Origin: Torreya grandis
Lineage: Eukaryota; Streptophyta; Pinopsida; Cupressales; Taxaceae
Direction of reading: 5' to 3'
Length of the DNA: 64,000 nucleotides
Assembly (NCBI GenBank): GCA_037957365.1
Contig: JARHVA010000639.1
Coordinates: forward strand, 3,336,001-3,400,000
Below the pieces are notes generated by a model that was not told where the DNA came from, made no database searches, and worked only from the letters and a program-made list of their open reading frames with translations. A program made the translations under genes and the position numbers. Position 1 is the stretch's first letter; each line of letters begins with the position of its first letter. Below are positions 46,761 through 58,432 of the stretch, piece by piece.

Positions 46761-47147
46761 AAAGTCTTTCATTGTTCCTCCCACTAATTAGTACAAATGA
46801 ACACAATAGTTTTAAGTGTAGCCCAAAGTCTCCACTTCAACTACAACAGAGTAAAAGGATTACGAAGGATAAAGAGAGCTCAAAGTCTCTCTAGTATACC
46901 TTTACACAAAAACATAGACTGAAGGCAATTATGGCAGCACAAAGTCTCCCACAGATAACTTCAGGACATCTTCCAACTTACTTCCACTTATTCTAATTGT
47001 TTGATTAAATGGACAAGAATATATTTATAAAATAGACATAAGAACAATTTCTTAAATGACACAAACTATTTCAACACAAAGTCTGAAAGGTCACTTGCTT
47101 TCTCATTCACTCAATAAAATATGATTAATAGTCTGAGCTCAAAGTCT
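46761..47147. repeat. AAAGTCT motif recurring at ~60-base intervals
   Basis: AAAGTCT, usually as YCAAAGTCT, occurs at 46761, 46825, 46882, 46941, 47078 and 47141. Gaps are 64, 57, 59, 137 and 63 bases, so one step looks like a double period. This suggests an old tandem repeat of about 60 bases. Confidence 0.7.
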
Positions 47148-47729
47148 CAGGATTGCCTTTCAATTTGGGTAGAGCTTCACTTCTCATAATCAAGATATCT
47201 CTTCTTCTCAATGAGAGATTTACAATATATAGCATCACAAATAAGACTTGGGTGCTTGTTTTCATAAAGATGGCCCATGCGGAATTGAATGCATTTATTA
47301 TTTATGAAAAGGCCATGCTAGAATAGGTCATTAGCCTTGACTTTGGCATTCTAAATCATCTCAAATGTCTCCTCGTAAGCATGGGTTTTATGGTCTTCTT
47401 TATGATTCTTACACAACTTTCCATTTTCTTTTACTTAATCAATAAAAATAGGCCATGCTATTGAATGTTTTATATTTTATGATGTCCACCTGGTGGACTG
47501 TTCCACCTACTAGAAATAACTCTCCTATAGATATTTATGGATTTCCTATAGTTTCTCTCTTTTTCCTTGCCACATTTTGTCTCTTCCTAGTGATCTGAGC
47601 TCTCAGGGCTATCTTCTTGCTTCTTCCATTTGCTTCTTCAGCTCCTTTCTGGGCTAGTCACTGAGTTTATTCTTAGAGCTTTTAAAAATAAGTGATTATT
47701 ACATCACCCTAAAATTGACATCCATGAGG

Positions 47730-48480
47730 ATGTCAATGATCCCTTTGAAACTCTTTTAACCTTGAAACTTGAACTCCTTTGGTTCAAAGGTTCAATGTTT
47801 TTTGAAGGGCCGCATTTGCTCTCTTTTTCTTCTTCAGTTGAACCATTCCTTTGAACTTCATTCTAGAATCTTCCACTTCCTCCATTCACTCGAAGATTTT
47901 ACTTAAACTTTGAACTCTTTAAACCCATTGAAACTTTGAACCTTTTAGGTTCAAGGTTCAACAATTCATTCTCTTTCTTTGAATCCTTTTATTTTCTAAG
48001 TCCATCGAACTTATTGAACTATTGAACCTTTGAACTCTTTTGAACCTTTTGGTTCAAGGTTCAACGGTTCAACGATTTAATCTTATTTATTTGATTTATT
48101 TGAAGCTTTGAACTCTCTAGATTTTCTAAGTCCGTGTAATTCATTGAACCTTTGAACTTGATGAACCTTTGAACTCATTTTGGTTTTAGGTTCAACAGTT
48201 CAATAGTTCAATCTTCACTCTTTGAAGCCTTCTTTTCTTTAAGTCTTTCAGACTTATTAAACTCATTGAACCTTAAACCTTTGAACCATTTTGGTTCAAG
48301 GTTCAATGGTTCCAACCTATCTCTTTGAATCCTTTTCTCTAAGTCTTTAGGATTTGTTGAACCTCTCTACTCATTGAACCTTTAAACCTTGTGAAGGTGG
48401 GGTTCAATGGTTCAACGGTTCAAAGTGGTTCATTCTTTTTCTTTGAAGCCTATCATTAAGTATTTTTATCAAACCTTTGT
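47730..48480. repeat. ~115-base tandem repeat rich in TTGAACC/GGTTCAA
   Basis: Units begin near CTTTGAAKCCTT at 47977, 48098, 48220, 48323 and 48441 (spacing 103-122). Each carries several TTGAAC words and an inverted pair such as TTGAACCTTTTGGTTCAA that could fold as a hairpin. No open frame is kept across units. Confidence 0.85.
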
Positions 48481-48701
48481 GTTGAACCTTTCTCAAAACA
48501 CTAAGGAAATGCCCTAAGTGTTTTGAACTTCCTTTGAAGAAAGCTCGCCTGTTGAGCCTACGACTTCCTTAGCTAAAAAGGCTTGAATATTTGAAAAACT
48601 TAACTGCTCAAAACATTTTTGAGAAAGAAAAGAGAAATTTTTGGTCTACAAGACCAAAATGGCTTATATGTTGTCCACAAAATCAAGTGACGTATTTTGG
48701 G

Positions 48702-49233
48702 AACAAATCCAAACATTTCTCCAATTCCTAATGTTAATGCCAAGCCAGAGACTAATCCTAAGAAGGTAGATGATGCCATGGATCCATATGAAAAAAAACA
48801 AATATTAATAGCTTAGTTTAGGTAATAAGGTGCACATAAAAATCAATATCCCTATCAAAAAAAATATGGATAATAATATGGGAGATGAAGATATCAAGGG
48901 CAGCCTAACTTTAACAGGCTTGTCAATGTGTACAATCCCAATTCCACCACCAATGCAAGAGAGATAGTATCGATGCATAACAACTTGGTATAAGGAGAAG
49001 ATTGGAAATAAGGCCAATTCATGGATGCCAATGAGAATGGGGAGCAAGATCTAGTTTCTCAAGGAGGAGTTACTCCTCTCATATTAGCTAAAGATGAAGT
49101 CATGATACAAGAAAATGAGGATTGGCAACCTCAAGGAGAAAGCTTCACCAACTTATTGGTGGAAGACACTTTTGTGATCAATAAAAGAACTTATATTAAT
49201 GACAACACAAGGTCGAAGAGGAAGGATTTATGA
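48702..49233 (+). pseudogene. Gag of the giant-LTR element (second part)
   Basis: The reading resumes after the insert with NISPIPNVNAKPETNPKKVD. It goes on through a frame at 49021-49233 (DANENGEQDLVSQGG...EDWQPQGESFTNLLVEDTF). It is charged and low in hydrophobic residues, as expected for the region between gag and protease. Stops near 48810-49000 break it. No zinc knuckle is seen. Confidence 0.6.
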
Positions 49234-49571
49234 GGTGATAATATTATTCCTACAAGTTCATCCAATCCTCCTCTAATGTAGTAAAACATGACTGCAATCA
49301 TGATAGTCCTAAATGCTCCTACACCTACTTCAAGTCAAATTATGGTAAGGTCTGCTCAAGGTGCCTAAATTACTCAAGTTATAATAAATATTTTTCCTCT
49401 AAAGACTCAATATAAGGTGAGTAATATTTCCCTAAACATAGTGGATTATTTTAACAATTCCAAATCATATATCTCCTTATGGGATGTCCTTCATATGCCT
49501 GGCCAAAAAGTGTTATTACAAAAGTAGCTATCTACTATTCCTACTAGTCCTTCACCTTCAAGTCAAATTAA

Positions 49572-49950
49572 TTGTCATTTTTCTCTCAAAATTCACCTAG
49601 TACTATTTTTGAACCATATAACAAACCTGAGAAGCCTCCACCTTTCTACCTCACTCTCATAGTGGGTGATAAACTAGTACATAATTGCATAGTGGATAGT
49701 CGTGCTTCTACATCAGACATGCCTAAAGTTGTAGCTAATAAGTTGGGCCTAAAATATGAACCTCATAGTAAAGAAGTTATTCAATTATATGGTGCACCTA
49801 CTAATATAATATGTTTGATAAAAAAAATTAAGGTTTTCTTGCATGATTGTCCTATCTTTCGTATCCTCCAAGACATTGTTTTGGTAGACCTTCCTACTCA
49901 TTTTACAATATGTCTTTCAAGAGAATTTATAGCCAAGATAGGTGGCTATC
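49572..49950 (+). pseudogene. Protease of the giant-LTR element, cut by a solo LTR
   Basis: Frame with PPPFYLTLIVGDKLVHNCIV, then D-S-R-A-S-T-S-D-M-P. This is the retropepsin active site with Gly changed to Arg, followed by VANKLGLKYEP and IVLVDLPTHFTICLSREFI. The natural reading stops at 49950, where the gypsy-L solo LTR entered. The last codons of the open frame (to 50018) belong to the LTR. It continues after 50503 (YLSLDWSFLEFRTRYG...). Confidence 0.82.
49946..49950 (+). repeat. Target site duplication CTATC, left copy of solo LTR
   Basis: CTATC on the left is repeated exactly at 50498-50502 on the right of the solo LTR. Confidence 0.88.
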
Positions 49951-50497
49951 TAATCCAAAACTTAGGATTTTTGGTTGAAATATATTTCAAGAACATAAAA
50001 ATAAAACAATTATCATAATAATTCTATCTCTAAGAATAGATGTTTTATTGCTCACAAGATTGCAAATACAATATATATGCTTATATTTGGGAAGAGATGT
50101 TTGATCCACTTCTCAGGATACATATTTATTTATACATATTTTGAAGGTAGGAGGAGGATTTTGAAGGTCACCAATATTGAGGGAGATGAATTGGTTCAAC
50201 ATCCATGATTTAAAACAACATAGAATTCAAGAAGTTACTATTTTTAAAAACTTTCTATTTTTAGATAACACTATTAAAATTAAAATTGTAGGCACTTCCA
50301 TTAGGTTTTCAAGGGTCAAAAACCATAAAGAATATATCTATTCCATCTCATTTAATTGTCCTCATTATTAAATTTTCAATGGTTTGAATGGGGAGTCAAA
50401 TGGAGCTATGGTTCAAAAGTTATGGCTCCTAAAAGTTCTACCACCAATTGGGGTAGAACCATCACCCGAATTGTCACTTAAAGTATTTCCTGAATCA
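49951..50497 (-). repeat. Solo LTR of gypsy-L, minus strand
   Basis: A full-length LTR (547 bases) aligned over its whole length with 28663-29177 in reverse, with no internal region. The ends are mutated (TAATCC and GAATCA instead of TGATCC and GGATCA). The exact CTATC duplication shows recombination between two LTRs after insertion. It lies within the protease of the giant-LTR element and is therefore younger than it. Confidence 0.92.
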
Positions 50498-50502
50498 CTA
50501 TC

Positions 50503-51437
50503 TCTTCACTGATTGGTCCTTCTTGGAATTTAGGACAAGGTATGGAACCAAGGTGACCATAAGAACTCAACCTCTTTAATTGTTTCATATTGAGCCCTAC
50601 ATTAAAACAAGCTCTAACTTGAATTGTGTGATCAATGAGAAAGAAGAATCTAATGTGGATGATTGTGCTTCTTTTAAGCTTGAGGGCATAGCTGACTTGT
50701 TTCTAGATGAATATGGTGTAGATGATTATGAGCATGATCCTTATGTATACTTTGAACAAACTAACCTTGGCACTTATATCATACATGAAGAGCCATTTGA
50801 GGGAGATGAGGTAAGTGTCAACCGTCCTTTCTCACAATATGTTGAGAGTAACTATTTGATTCATGAATATGATGATGATAGATTGTAGAAACTAATTGAT
50901 CACCATAGTGGGAAGAATGAGGTCATTCTGCCTACTATTGATTAATTATCCCTTGATGATGAAACTCATGAAGAAGAGGAGGATGACTTATGGTTAAAAT
51001 TCAATGTCATATGTCAAGTATTTAACCAGCAAAGTAATGCTACATCCCCTCCTAAGAAGTATATATTTGATGTGTTTTCTAATAATTCTAAAAAACATGA
51101 TATTGAGTGTCTCACCAAGCATGGAAAGTAGTTCCATGTTATGAATGAGGATGAACTATGGCAAAGTTTCAATGCCATATGCAAATAATTTGATAGGTTG
51201 GGTAAGACTCCTTTTTCTCCAAGATATTGCATGTCTGATATCAAAATTGCTAATGGGACTAATGAGAAATTTATTATGTGTTATTTCAAACATGATAATG
51301 AATGTCAATTTTTTTATCAAGGGTCTATAGTCATGAAAGAGTTTGATGAAGACATTGCCCAAGAAGTTGTAAACATGGAGAATGAGGTCAAGGAAGATTT
51401 AGTTTTTTCTTCAAGGACAATCAAAAGTTCCATCTAA
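50503..51437 (+). pseudogene. Acidic post-protease region of the giant-LTR element
   Basis: A 102-codon frame at 50580-50888 (FHIEPYIKTSSNLNCVINEK...DDYEHDPYVYFEQTNLG...) is followed by similar sequence to 51437, broken by single stops. It is rich in Asp and Glu. The phrase DDLWLKFNVICQ near 50985 recurs as DELWQSFNAICK near 51150, so the region contains an internal protein repeat. No RT (YxDD), RNase H or integrase motif is seen. Its role is unknown. Confidence 0.65.
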
Positions 51438-51492
51438 TGTTGAGCCACATTCAAAGGTAGTGGAACATAAATGAAGGGAGCCTAATGACTCC

Positions 51493-51810
51493 ATGTATCA
51501 AGCACATGTTGACCTAGAAGAGCATAAATTTGAGGCAAATGTCATACATTTTAATCTATAGTTTGATGAAGACATATCAAAGATGACAAAGATCAAACAA
51601 CTTGTAGATCCAATCAAGGATATTAGATAGAAAGAGAGAGCATTCATGAAGGCTCCAAATAACCCTCTTATAGGCATGAGAAGGCATAGAGTTGGTAAGC
51701 TTCTTGACCATACATATATCCAAGTGATTGATGATGAGCATGCTTCTCATGCTAAATTGCCTTCATGGAGTGATAAAGAGGAAAGGGGAACTATCATTGG
51801 CCCTGGTTGA
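51493..51810 (+). pseudogene. C-terminal coding part of the giant-LTR element
   Basis: The reading MYQAHVDLEEHKFEANVIHF continues with FDEDISKMTKIKQLVDPIKD and HTYIQVIDDEHASHAKLPSW to a natural-looking stop at 51808-51810. There are two internal stops. FDEDI also occurs near 51340, another hint of internal repetition. The next 280 bases up to the LTR at 52094 are T-rich and non-coding. Confidence 0.6.
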
Positions 51811-52093
51811 GGTTGGTAATATGTTTTTCACCTCAAAAATGAGGTTTTGTAAATAGTAGAATAGGTGTGTGTGTTTTCTTTCAATTGTGTTGTGTTCCAT
51901 AAGTGTTCTAGTTGAACACATGTTTGTTTCCCTTTGGTGTGTCTTGTTTTGTGTGTGTCTTTTTTTTTTGGTGTGGTGTCAAAGGAAAATTATGTGTTAA
52001 AACTATGTATAGGTGACTCCATTTCCCATTGGATAGGATTAGGCTACTGTCCATGGCATAACAAGCATACCACCCTCAGGAAATTACCAAGAA

Positions 52094-55000
52094 TGTTGAA
52101 TATTTTGACCACAAGTCAAAATGAGTCAACCCACTATAGTATAAAACTTTATATAGGGGTTTAGAAACATGTTATATGGTGTTTCATAATATTTTATGTG
52201 ATTTAATGTTTTTATAGCCTTGGTCATAGTCACATTTAGTCCTTATGTCATTTTGTGTCACTTAGGGGTCATATATGGGTTATTAATCAAGTGGTATAGT
52301 TTTATTTGGTGTCTATGTGTTCTAAACTTACATAAAGCATAAAATATGTCATATTACATGTTAGGAATGTCAGAAATAATTGAAACTTGCATGTTCCTAA
52401 CTAAAAATCAAGAAAATAAGAGAAAAAGGAGTTTTGAAGGTTGTACGGCCTCTGAGAGAGAGTGGAATGTGGGATAAGATTATATAGTGATTCTTAATCT
52501 TCCATAACTCAATTTTAATTATTTATGTACTTTATAATTTTTGAAATTGGACCAAAATTATTCTCTCTCCATCGCTCCACTAGGCAAGTAAAACTAGTCA
52601 ACAGGTTTCTTCTTGGTACAACTAGTAAGGAGACTTCCAAGTCAAATTATCTTAGTGGTGGATATTAAAATTGGTTAGATTCACATTAATTTTTGAATTT
52701 TAAGTATACTTTATGAACCATCCTTTAGAAGTTGACTATCCTTTTTTGCATACTAATCCCCACACCCTGTAGGTTTTACTTTCGTTTGAGGTTGTCCATA
52801 TAATACATATAATGAAATGGATTATATAGGATGTGAAATTAATTTTCACATATTTTAAAACTTTGGTTTCATTTTTGGAAGTGTTTTGATAAGTTCAAAC
52901 CTCTTAGGTTACAAGTGGAGTATGTTATTGAGGTTGTAGTTAGATTTTATCAATTGAAGAAGGTTTATTTATATGAAATGGATTAAAATCAATGTGATAT
53001 GATGTTTATACATCTAAAATGTCATGAAAATATTTTTCTTTCCAAGTTCAATCTCCAAAGCTAGCATAATGAAGGTTGTAGTCAAGAATGTTGCACACAG
53101 TCAACTCTCTACTTACTTCCCCTTACAATCATGGTGTTTTAATCTCTAAGCATGGTTATGAAGATGTTTAGAATAGTTTAAATGCATGAGACACCTTACT
53201 GGATAATAATACATAAATACAAACTCTCAAATGAAATAACAAGAGTAGTGACAGTTAATGCAAATCTCTAACACAGTCATACACCATTAGTGTGCACCTA
53301 GAGGGGCTCTCAAGAAAATGTCACATTAGAACAAGGACAATTGATATTATTTTAGTCCTTTAAATTTTTTAAACTCCATCTAAATATGTTAAGAGAGTAT
53401 AAAACTTGTTGAATTCTCATATACCATGCACATTGTTCATGTTTCTACTTACTACCTTGTCTCTAACTGAATGTACATCTACAACTACCCTTAGGAGATG
53501 ATCACATTGAAATAAAGTATTTGAATTAGGATAAAGTGTTTCATGGTTAAAAAAATCCATTTTAGAGTTTATGGATGGTCTAATACTATTTTTAAACCTA
53601 GACAATATGCACATTATTCATATCTTCTCTTAACTACCTATATATTGAAATGTCCACCTATAGGTAGCACTGACAGAGACCTAGAAATGTTGCTCAGAGA
53701 TGTTGAAACATGTGTTGAGACCATTATTGAGGTCTTAGGATGTTGAAAATGCTATTAAAATCATGTTTGAGGCATCAATTTGGTAGGTAGAATGGGAAGT
53801 CACTTCAAGAGAAGAGAATTTAAATTTAACGACAAACTCCCCCAAAAAACCAAAATAGAGACCGAACCCCTTTTGATGATGTCATATAGCATTATTGCAA
53901 GGAATTTTTATGAATCCAAGTATATATATCTTATATCCCTATCTTATTAGAAGATCCTTGCAAAATGGAATAGATGTGTGACTAAAGGAAAGTGATGTTT
54001 GAGGGCCTCTAATTTTGATATTTGTTCACTACATTTTTTCAGTGATATCTATAGTATTTAAACTCTCATGTGATTTGACAACCCAAATTTGTAGTATAGA
54101 GGAATGTCACCATGTTTAGTGGTCTTACTTAGTTGAAAAACAATCCAATGATCCAAATAAAATTGAGGAAAGTTAGATTACAAGGGTTTTAATTTCCTTC
54201 AACACCTATAGGTGTACTTTTGCTCAAAAGGCTACCTACAACCTATATATAGGTGCCTACAACTCATAAGGTAAATCATGGAATATGGGAACTTGAAAAC
54301 ATGGAAATTTATAATTTGAGTTGGTCCAAGACCTCAAAATGATCCTAGGATGAGAAGAATACATTCCTAGAAGTTTAATCATAACCTATAGGTATCCTTA
54401 TCCCTTAAATTGAGCACCTCCAATTAACTATAGGTTGATAGAGCATCAAAGCCTAACCATCCAAAGACTAGTTTGACATATGCATGTTTAGAGTAAGTAT
54501 TAGGAATTTTAAATTGATATTAAGGACTCTAAATAATCATATAAACATATCAATATGTCTAATTTTGTAGTATGCACCTACAGGCATGGTGAAACATATA
54601 ATACAATCACATATAGTCAACACCTATGTTAAGACCACCATAAGGTATTCAATAAAGGAGTTGGAAAAAATAAAAGTGTGTTGTCATGATATAAATCTTA
54701 ATGAATTTTTTTTCATCATATGAAAGTATCAAATCAAGAGAATAAATCATTGAAGGGTTTAATCTCCAAAGTATACCATAGTCAGTCAACCTACAGTCTA
54801 GACCAATCAGGGTGGGAAGTGAATAATGAAAGGTTTGATAAGGGTGTGATGATCAACATGCCTAAAAATTATTCATAGTGAAAATTTCCATTACATGGAA
54901 ATATTATAACATGGTAAAATGGTAAGGGGAGATTCTAACAATGAAATTTATAGTCACATGTCTAAATCCTACATAGTCAGTAGTCTCCACAAGTTTGCCT

Positions 55001-57251
55001 TCAATATTTTGAAGAATTAGAAGGGATAAGGATAACATAAAGACATAAATTATTAAATATAAGGTCATAAGGACATATTTAATCCCCTCACACCATAATT
55101 TTTATTGATGAAATAGGGTAATTTCCCTCTATTTTATCTCAGACAGAGGGCACTCCCTAATGGTGCAAACCTGCAGGTTTTGAAAAAGGGAGATGACAAG
55201 GTGAGTTGAGGGTTTATGAAACCTTATATGAGGATGTGGTAAGTTTAATGAGACATGTAAAAACATAAATAACCATGCACAAGTGACTATAACCAATCAG
55301 GGTGGTCCAAACCTACAAGTATACAGATAGACCTGTTAGGTCTTGATTAGGCCTAGTGCCTAATAGGGTCCAAATTTCACTTATAGTATTAAAAGGAAAA
55401 TGTAATTCATTGAAACATTTTTTTATGGATATATAATGTGTTTTAAAACTATTCACATGAAAATAAAAACCATAGGGAAGCCACTTTTGGATTAACACCA
55501 TCACAAGGCAAGTAAAATGGAGAACAAAGCTCAAGTGCTAACTTTGAGAGCTCACACCTACATAGAGGCTATGCATGGGAGTATGAGGAGTTGGGTAATG
55601 CTGAAGGAGGTATTAAATAGAGAATTTATGAAATTTTTTTAAGTTTCCAACATCAGACCTCTCTGAACAAATGCTAAGGATGAAAATCACTCAAAACCCT
55701 CTCAAACCCTTGATACTAACCCAATTGGGAATATGAGGTAAGAGAGTAATATAGGAGGAATATAATAGCTTGGAAAATGATTTAATATTGTATAGGACTC
55801 CCTAGGTCTCCTCCCCATCATGCTAAGTTATAACCTACCTATACGAATAGGGTGGAAAATGTATTTTCTTGATTGATTTTGTTTTTCAAAAACTATGTAA
55901 GGGTTTAAAAGGATATATTACACTTTGGGAGAGATATTGAGACTTAATATAACCCATAATTTTCATTTCATGCATCAAAAAATCTCACAAGTACCTATAT
56001 AAGTGCCTTCATCTTAGCCAATCCAAACTCGCATAGTGAACAAACAAGTGAGAAGGTAAAAACTCTAAGTGGGAGGAATTTTAAGGTCTACCTAAATAAT
56101 ATAATTCCATGAGGGATATTTAAAAGTTTCATACACTCTTTTTTATGTATTTTTTTTAAAAACTAAAGACAACTTTATTTCTAAGTGTGCAAGGTGGGTG
56201 AAAGAGGAGCTATTTGGACAACAAAGAGTAATAACTCATGTCTAGAAGAATATTTATGATTAGGGAAAACTCAAATGCATGTTGTATCATATATAAAATG
56301 CCTCAATATCATTTAAAAACATCAAATCTATCCCTACTCTATTGTGTATCATTCCAAGGAGATCAAAAGATGAAGACAATTTCTTGGCAAAGAAATGAGG
56401 AATCATATACCACATTTCAGGAGTTTCATATTTTGAGTGACATTTGTACAAGTAGACCTTGCATGGTCTATTACATATTCCTCTCTCTTTCATGTGTAAC
56501 TCCTTTTCTTAGCATGACACATGTCCTAGTGACTCTTGGACTTCATTCTCTTCTCTTCTCTCTTAAATTCTATAAGTAGTAGCCATTTTGTCTCTTGTAG
56601 ACTAATACTACACCATGTATGGTGAAGCCCTACTAGATTGACATTGTATTTTTAACTTAAAAAATATATTTAAATGTATTTTTGAGTTCATGAGAATTTT
56701 TATAAGTGTTAAAAGTGATGTATGGTGATTTTAAGTGATAACATTTTATCCTTACTTCTCCTTATCCTCTCATGTTTATTCAAGAGTTCTTATTCTAATA
56801 GGTCATATAAAGTGAAGCTAGAGTTTTAGGTTACTTTTAAGTGTAAATTTTTCCTTATAGTGTGTAATATACCCTCTAGTTCATTTACCTTGTGTTGCCT
56901 CATGTATATCACCTTTGTATTGAAGCACTTATGTTAGAATCTTTTAAGACTTTGAAGTTGGTTTGTGAGTCTTGTTTTATTGTGATATAAGTATGATGGT
57001 CTTGTGAAATTCCTTATGGTGTATAACCCCATTAGATTATTTTAATTTCATGCAAACTTCTATCTCTTTTCCCATAAGTAACTAGTTAATTAGGTAATAA
57101 TCATTTCAACGTATATTCATAGAGCTACCCCTTAAACATAGAGGTCTCCTTATACCTTAGGTAAACTCGTATACCTAGAATAATCCCATGTTTCCAAAAT
57201 CTGGAGGAGGCTTGAACACCCTCCTCTAGGGTGAAATATTTGGTGACAATA
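52094..57251 (+). repeat. Giant 3' LTR (5.16 kb)
   Basis: Full-length match to 40013-45174. Starts TGTTGAATATTTTGACC, so the expected TG is kept here and lost in the 5' copy (TATTGACC). It has three perfect ACCTATAGGT palindromes (53656, 54204, 54384). No open frame is conserved. Confidence 0.88.
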
Positions 57252-58432
57252 TTTACTATTTGATTCCTTAGATTCATGCCTAATTAAGGGAACTATACAA
57301 AACCCTTTTGTTTTATAATTGTTTTTTAGTTGTTTTGTTGATGTGATTTAACTATTTAGTTGTTCTATAATGTAGTTTGTTTTAGTGTAGCTAATATTAT
57401 TATAAATCTTAGATTTTTATTACATGGATTATTGATTCTCATCTAGGGTATTAGTCCTTAGTCCAAAAAAAATCTTGTACTTTACCAATAATAAAAAATA
57501 TTCAAACTACAATTTTAAATCTCTAAACAACTCATATAAATACAAAGGACAAATTTAATTATGAACTTGAATATAATTATTTATCTAATGCACTACTAAA
57601 GACTAGATCTTAACCTTACTAAAATAAATATAAGAAACCATATGAAATTAAATATCGACCAACAAATTGAATACATAAAGATCAAGGTAGAGTTAATGCA
57701 GGTAAGATGTCAATGTTAAAGAATGCTATTGAGATGCTTATGTAAGATATACAATATGTGTCACATAAATTTAAAAACAAGCCTCCTTCATGGAAACTTA
57801 TATATGCCTCAATTATCATACAAATACCATGTGGCATACATTAGGGTGATATAAGCATAGATTTAAATAATAACTTAGCTTCTATCTCAACATAGAAATT
57901 TATTACAGAACTGATTCAGATACCAAATTCACTAATTTAGGGTGGAATAAAGATTTGAAGGAATGTAACCTATTTAATTAAATTTTCATCATAATCCTCA
58001 TCCTCCTCCTTTTATACATAAAATGGAAATGATTTGATGCATTGAACTATTTTGTTATGAATATCTCCACTATTGATGTTGCAATTTTTCACCAATCGCA
58101 TCTTCCACCAATGCTAATTTGATTGTGTGCTACAAATATAAGGAGATTTTTCTAATTAAACTAATCATTCAGGCAACATAGAAACAGATATATCACAAAA
58201 AATGATAGTCTTGATTAATTATTTTGGAATATGAATGTACAAGTATGTATATTAGATATAGAGACAAGAAGTTGAGACAATTTTGGAAGACAATGAATAT
58301 TCAAATACATTGAATGATATATACATTCTTCTCAAAAAAATCATCTCACTAAATTTTTGAAATACAAGAGATGGATGCCCCTTCATTCTTATCAATCCAT
58401 CACAAGATTAGGCCACACTGATCTAATACAAA
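57252..58432. other. copia-3 internal region, right part
   Basis: AT-rich sequence between the giant 3' LTR and the copia-3 5' LTR, on the minus-strand 5' side of copia-3. No gag recognised. Ends with the decayed primer site near 58416-58432. Confidence 0.45.

Larger units (their letters stand above)
46406..48696. mobile_element. Repeat-rich 2.3-kb insertion in gag
   Basis: It breaks the gag reading between P-I-G (46405) and T-N-P-N-I-S-P-I-P (48702). TTGGG at 46401-46405 is repeated at 48697-48701, a likely 5-bp target duplication, although the ends (TGAATATTTTGCC and GTGACGTATT) do not fit TG...CA. It has no coding region. It holds an AT microsatellite, a ~60-base periodic motif and a ~115-base tandem repeat. 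It may be a non-autonomous element or a solo LTR of an unknown family. Confidence 0.7.
40013..57251 (+). mobile_element. Giant-LTR gypsy-like element without polymerase
   Basis: Two direct repeats of about 5.16 kb (40013-45174 and 52094-57251) enclose 6.9 kb. The internal region reads on the plus strand: gag, a protease with D-S-R-A-S-T, and a long acidic region. No RT, RNase H or integrase is recognised anywhere in it. Edges read CTTAC|TATTGACC on the left and GACAATA|TTTAC on the right, a 4 of 5 match of the target bases. Later insertions occupy 46406-48696 and 49951-50497, so the original internal length was about 4.1 kb. The LTRs differ at many sites (very roughly one in seven by eye), so insertion is old. 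It resembles the class of retrotransposons keeping only gag, but the LTR size is exceptional. Confidence 0.85.

Noticed and set aside
49951..50018. Last codons of the protease frame at 49572-50018
   Set aside because: They are translated from the inserted solo LTR, not from the protease.
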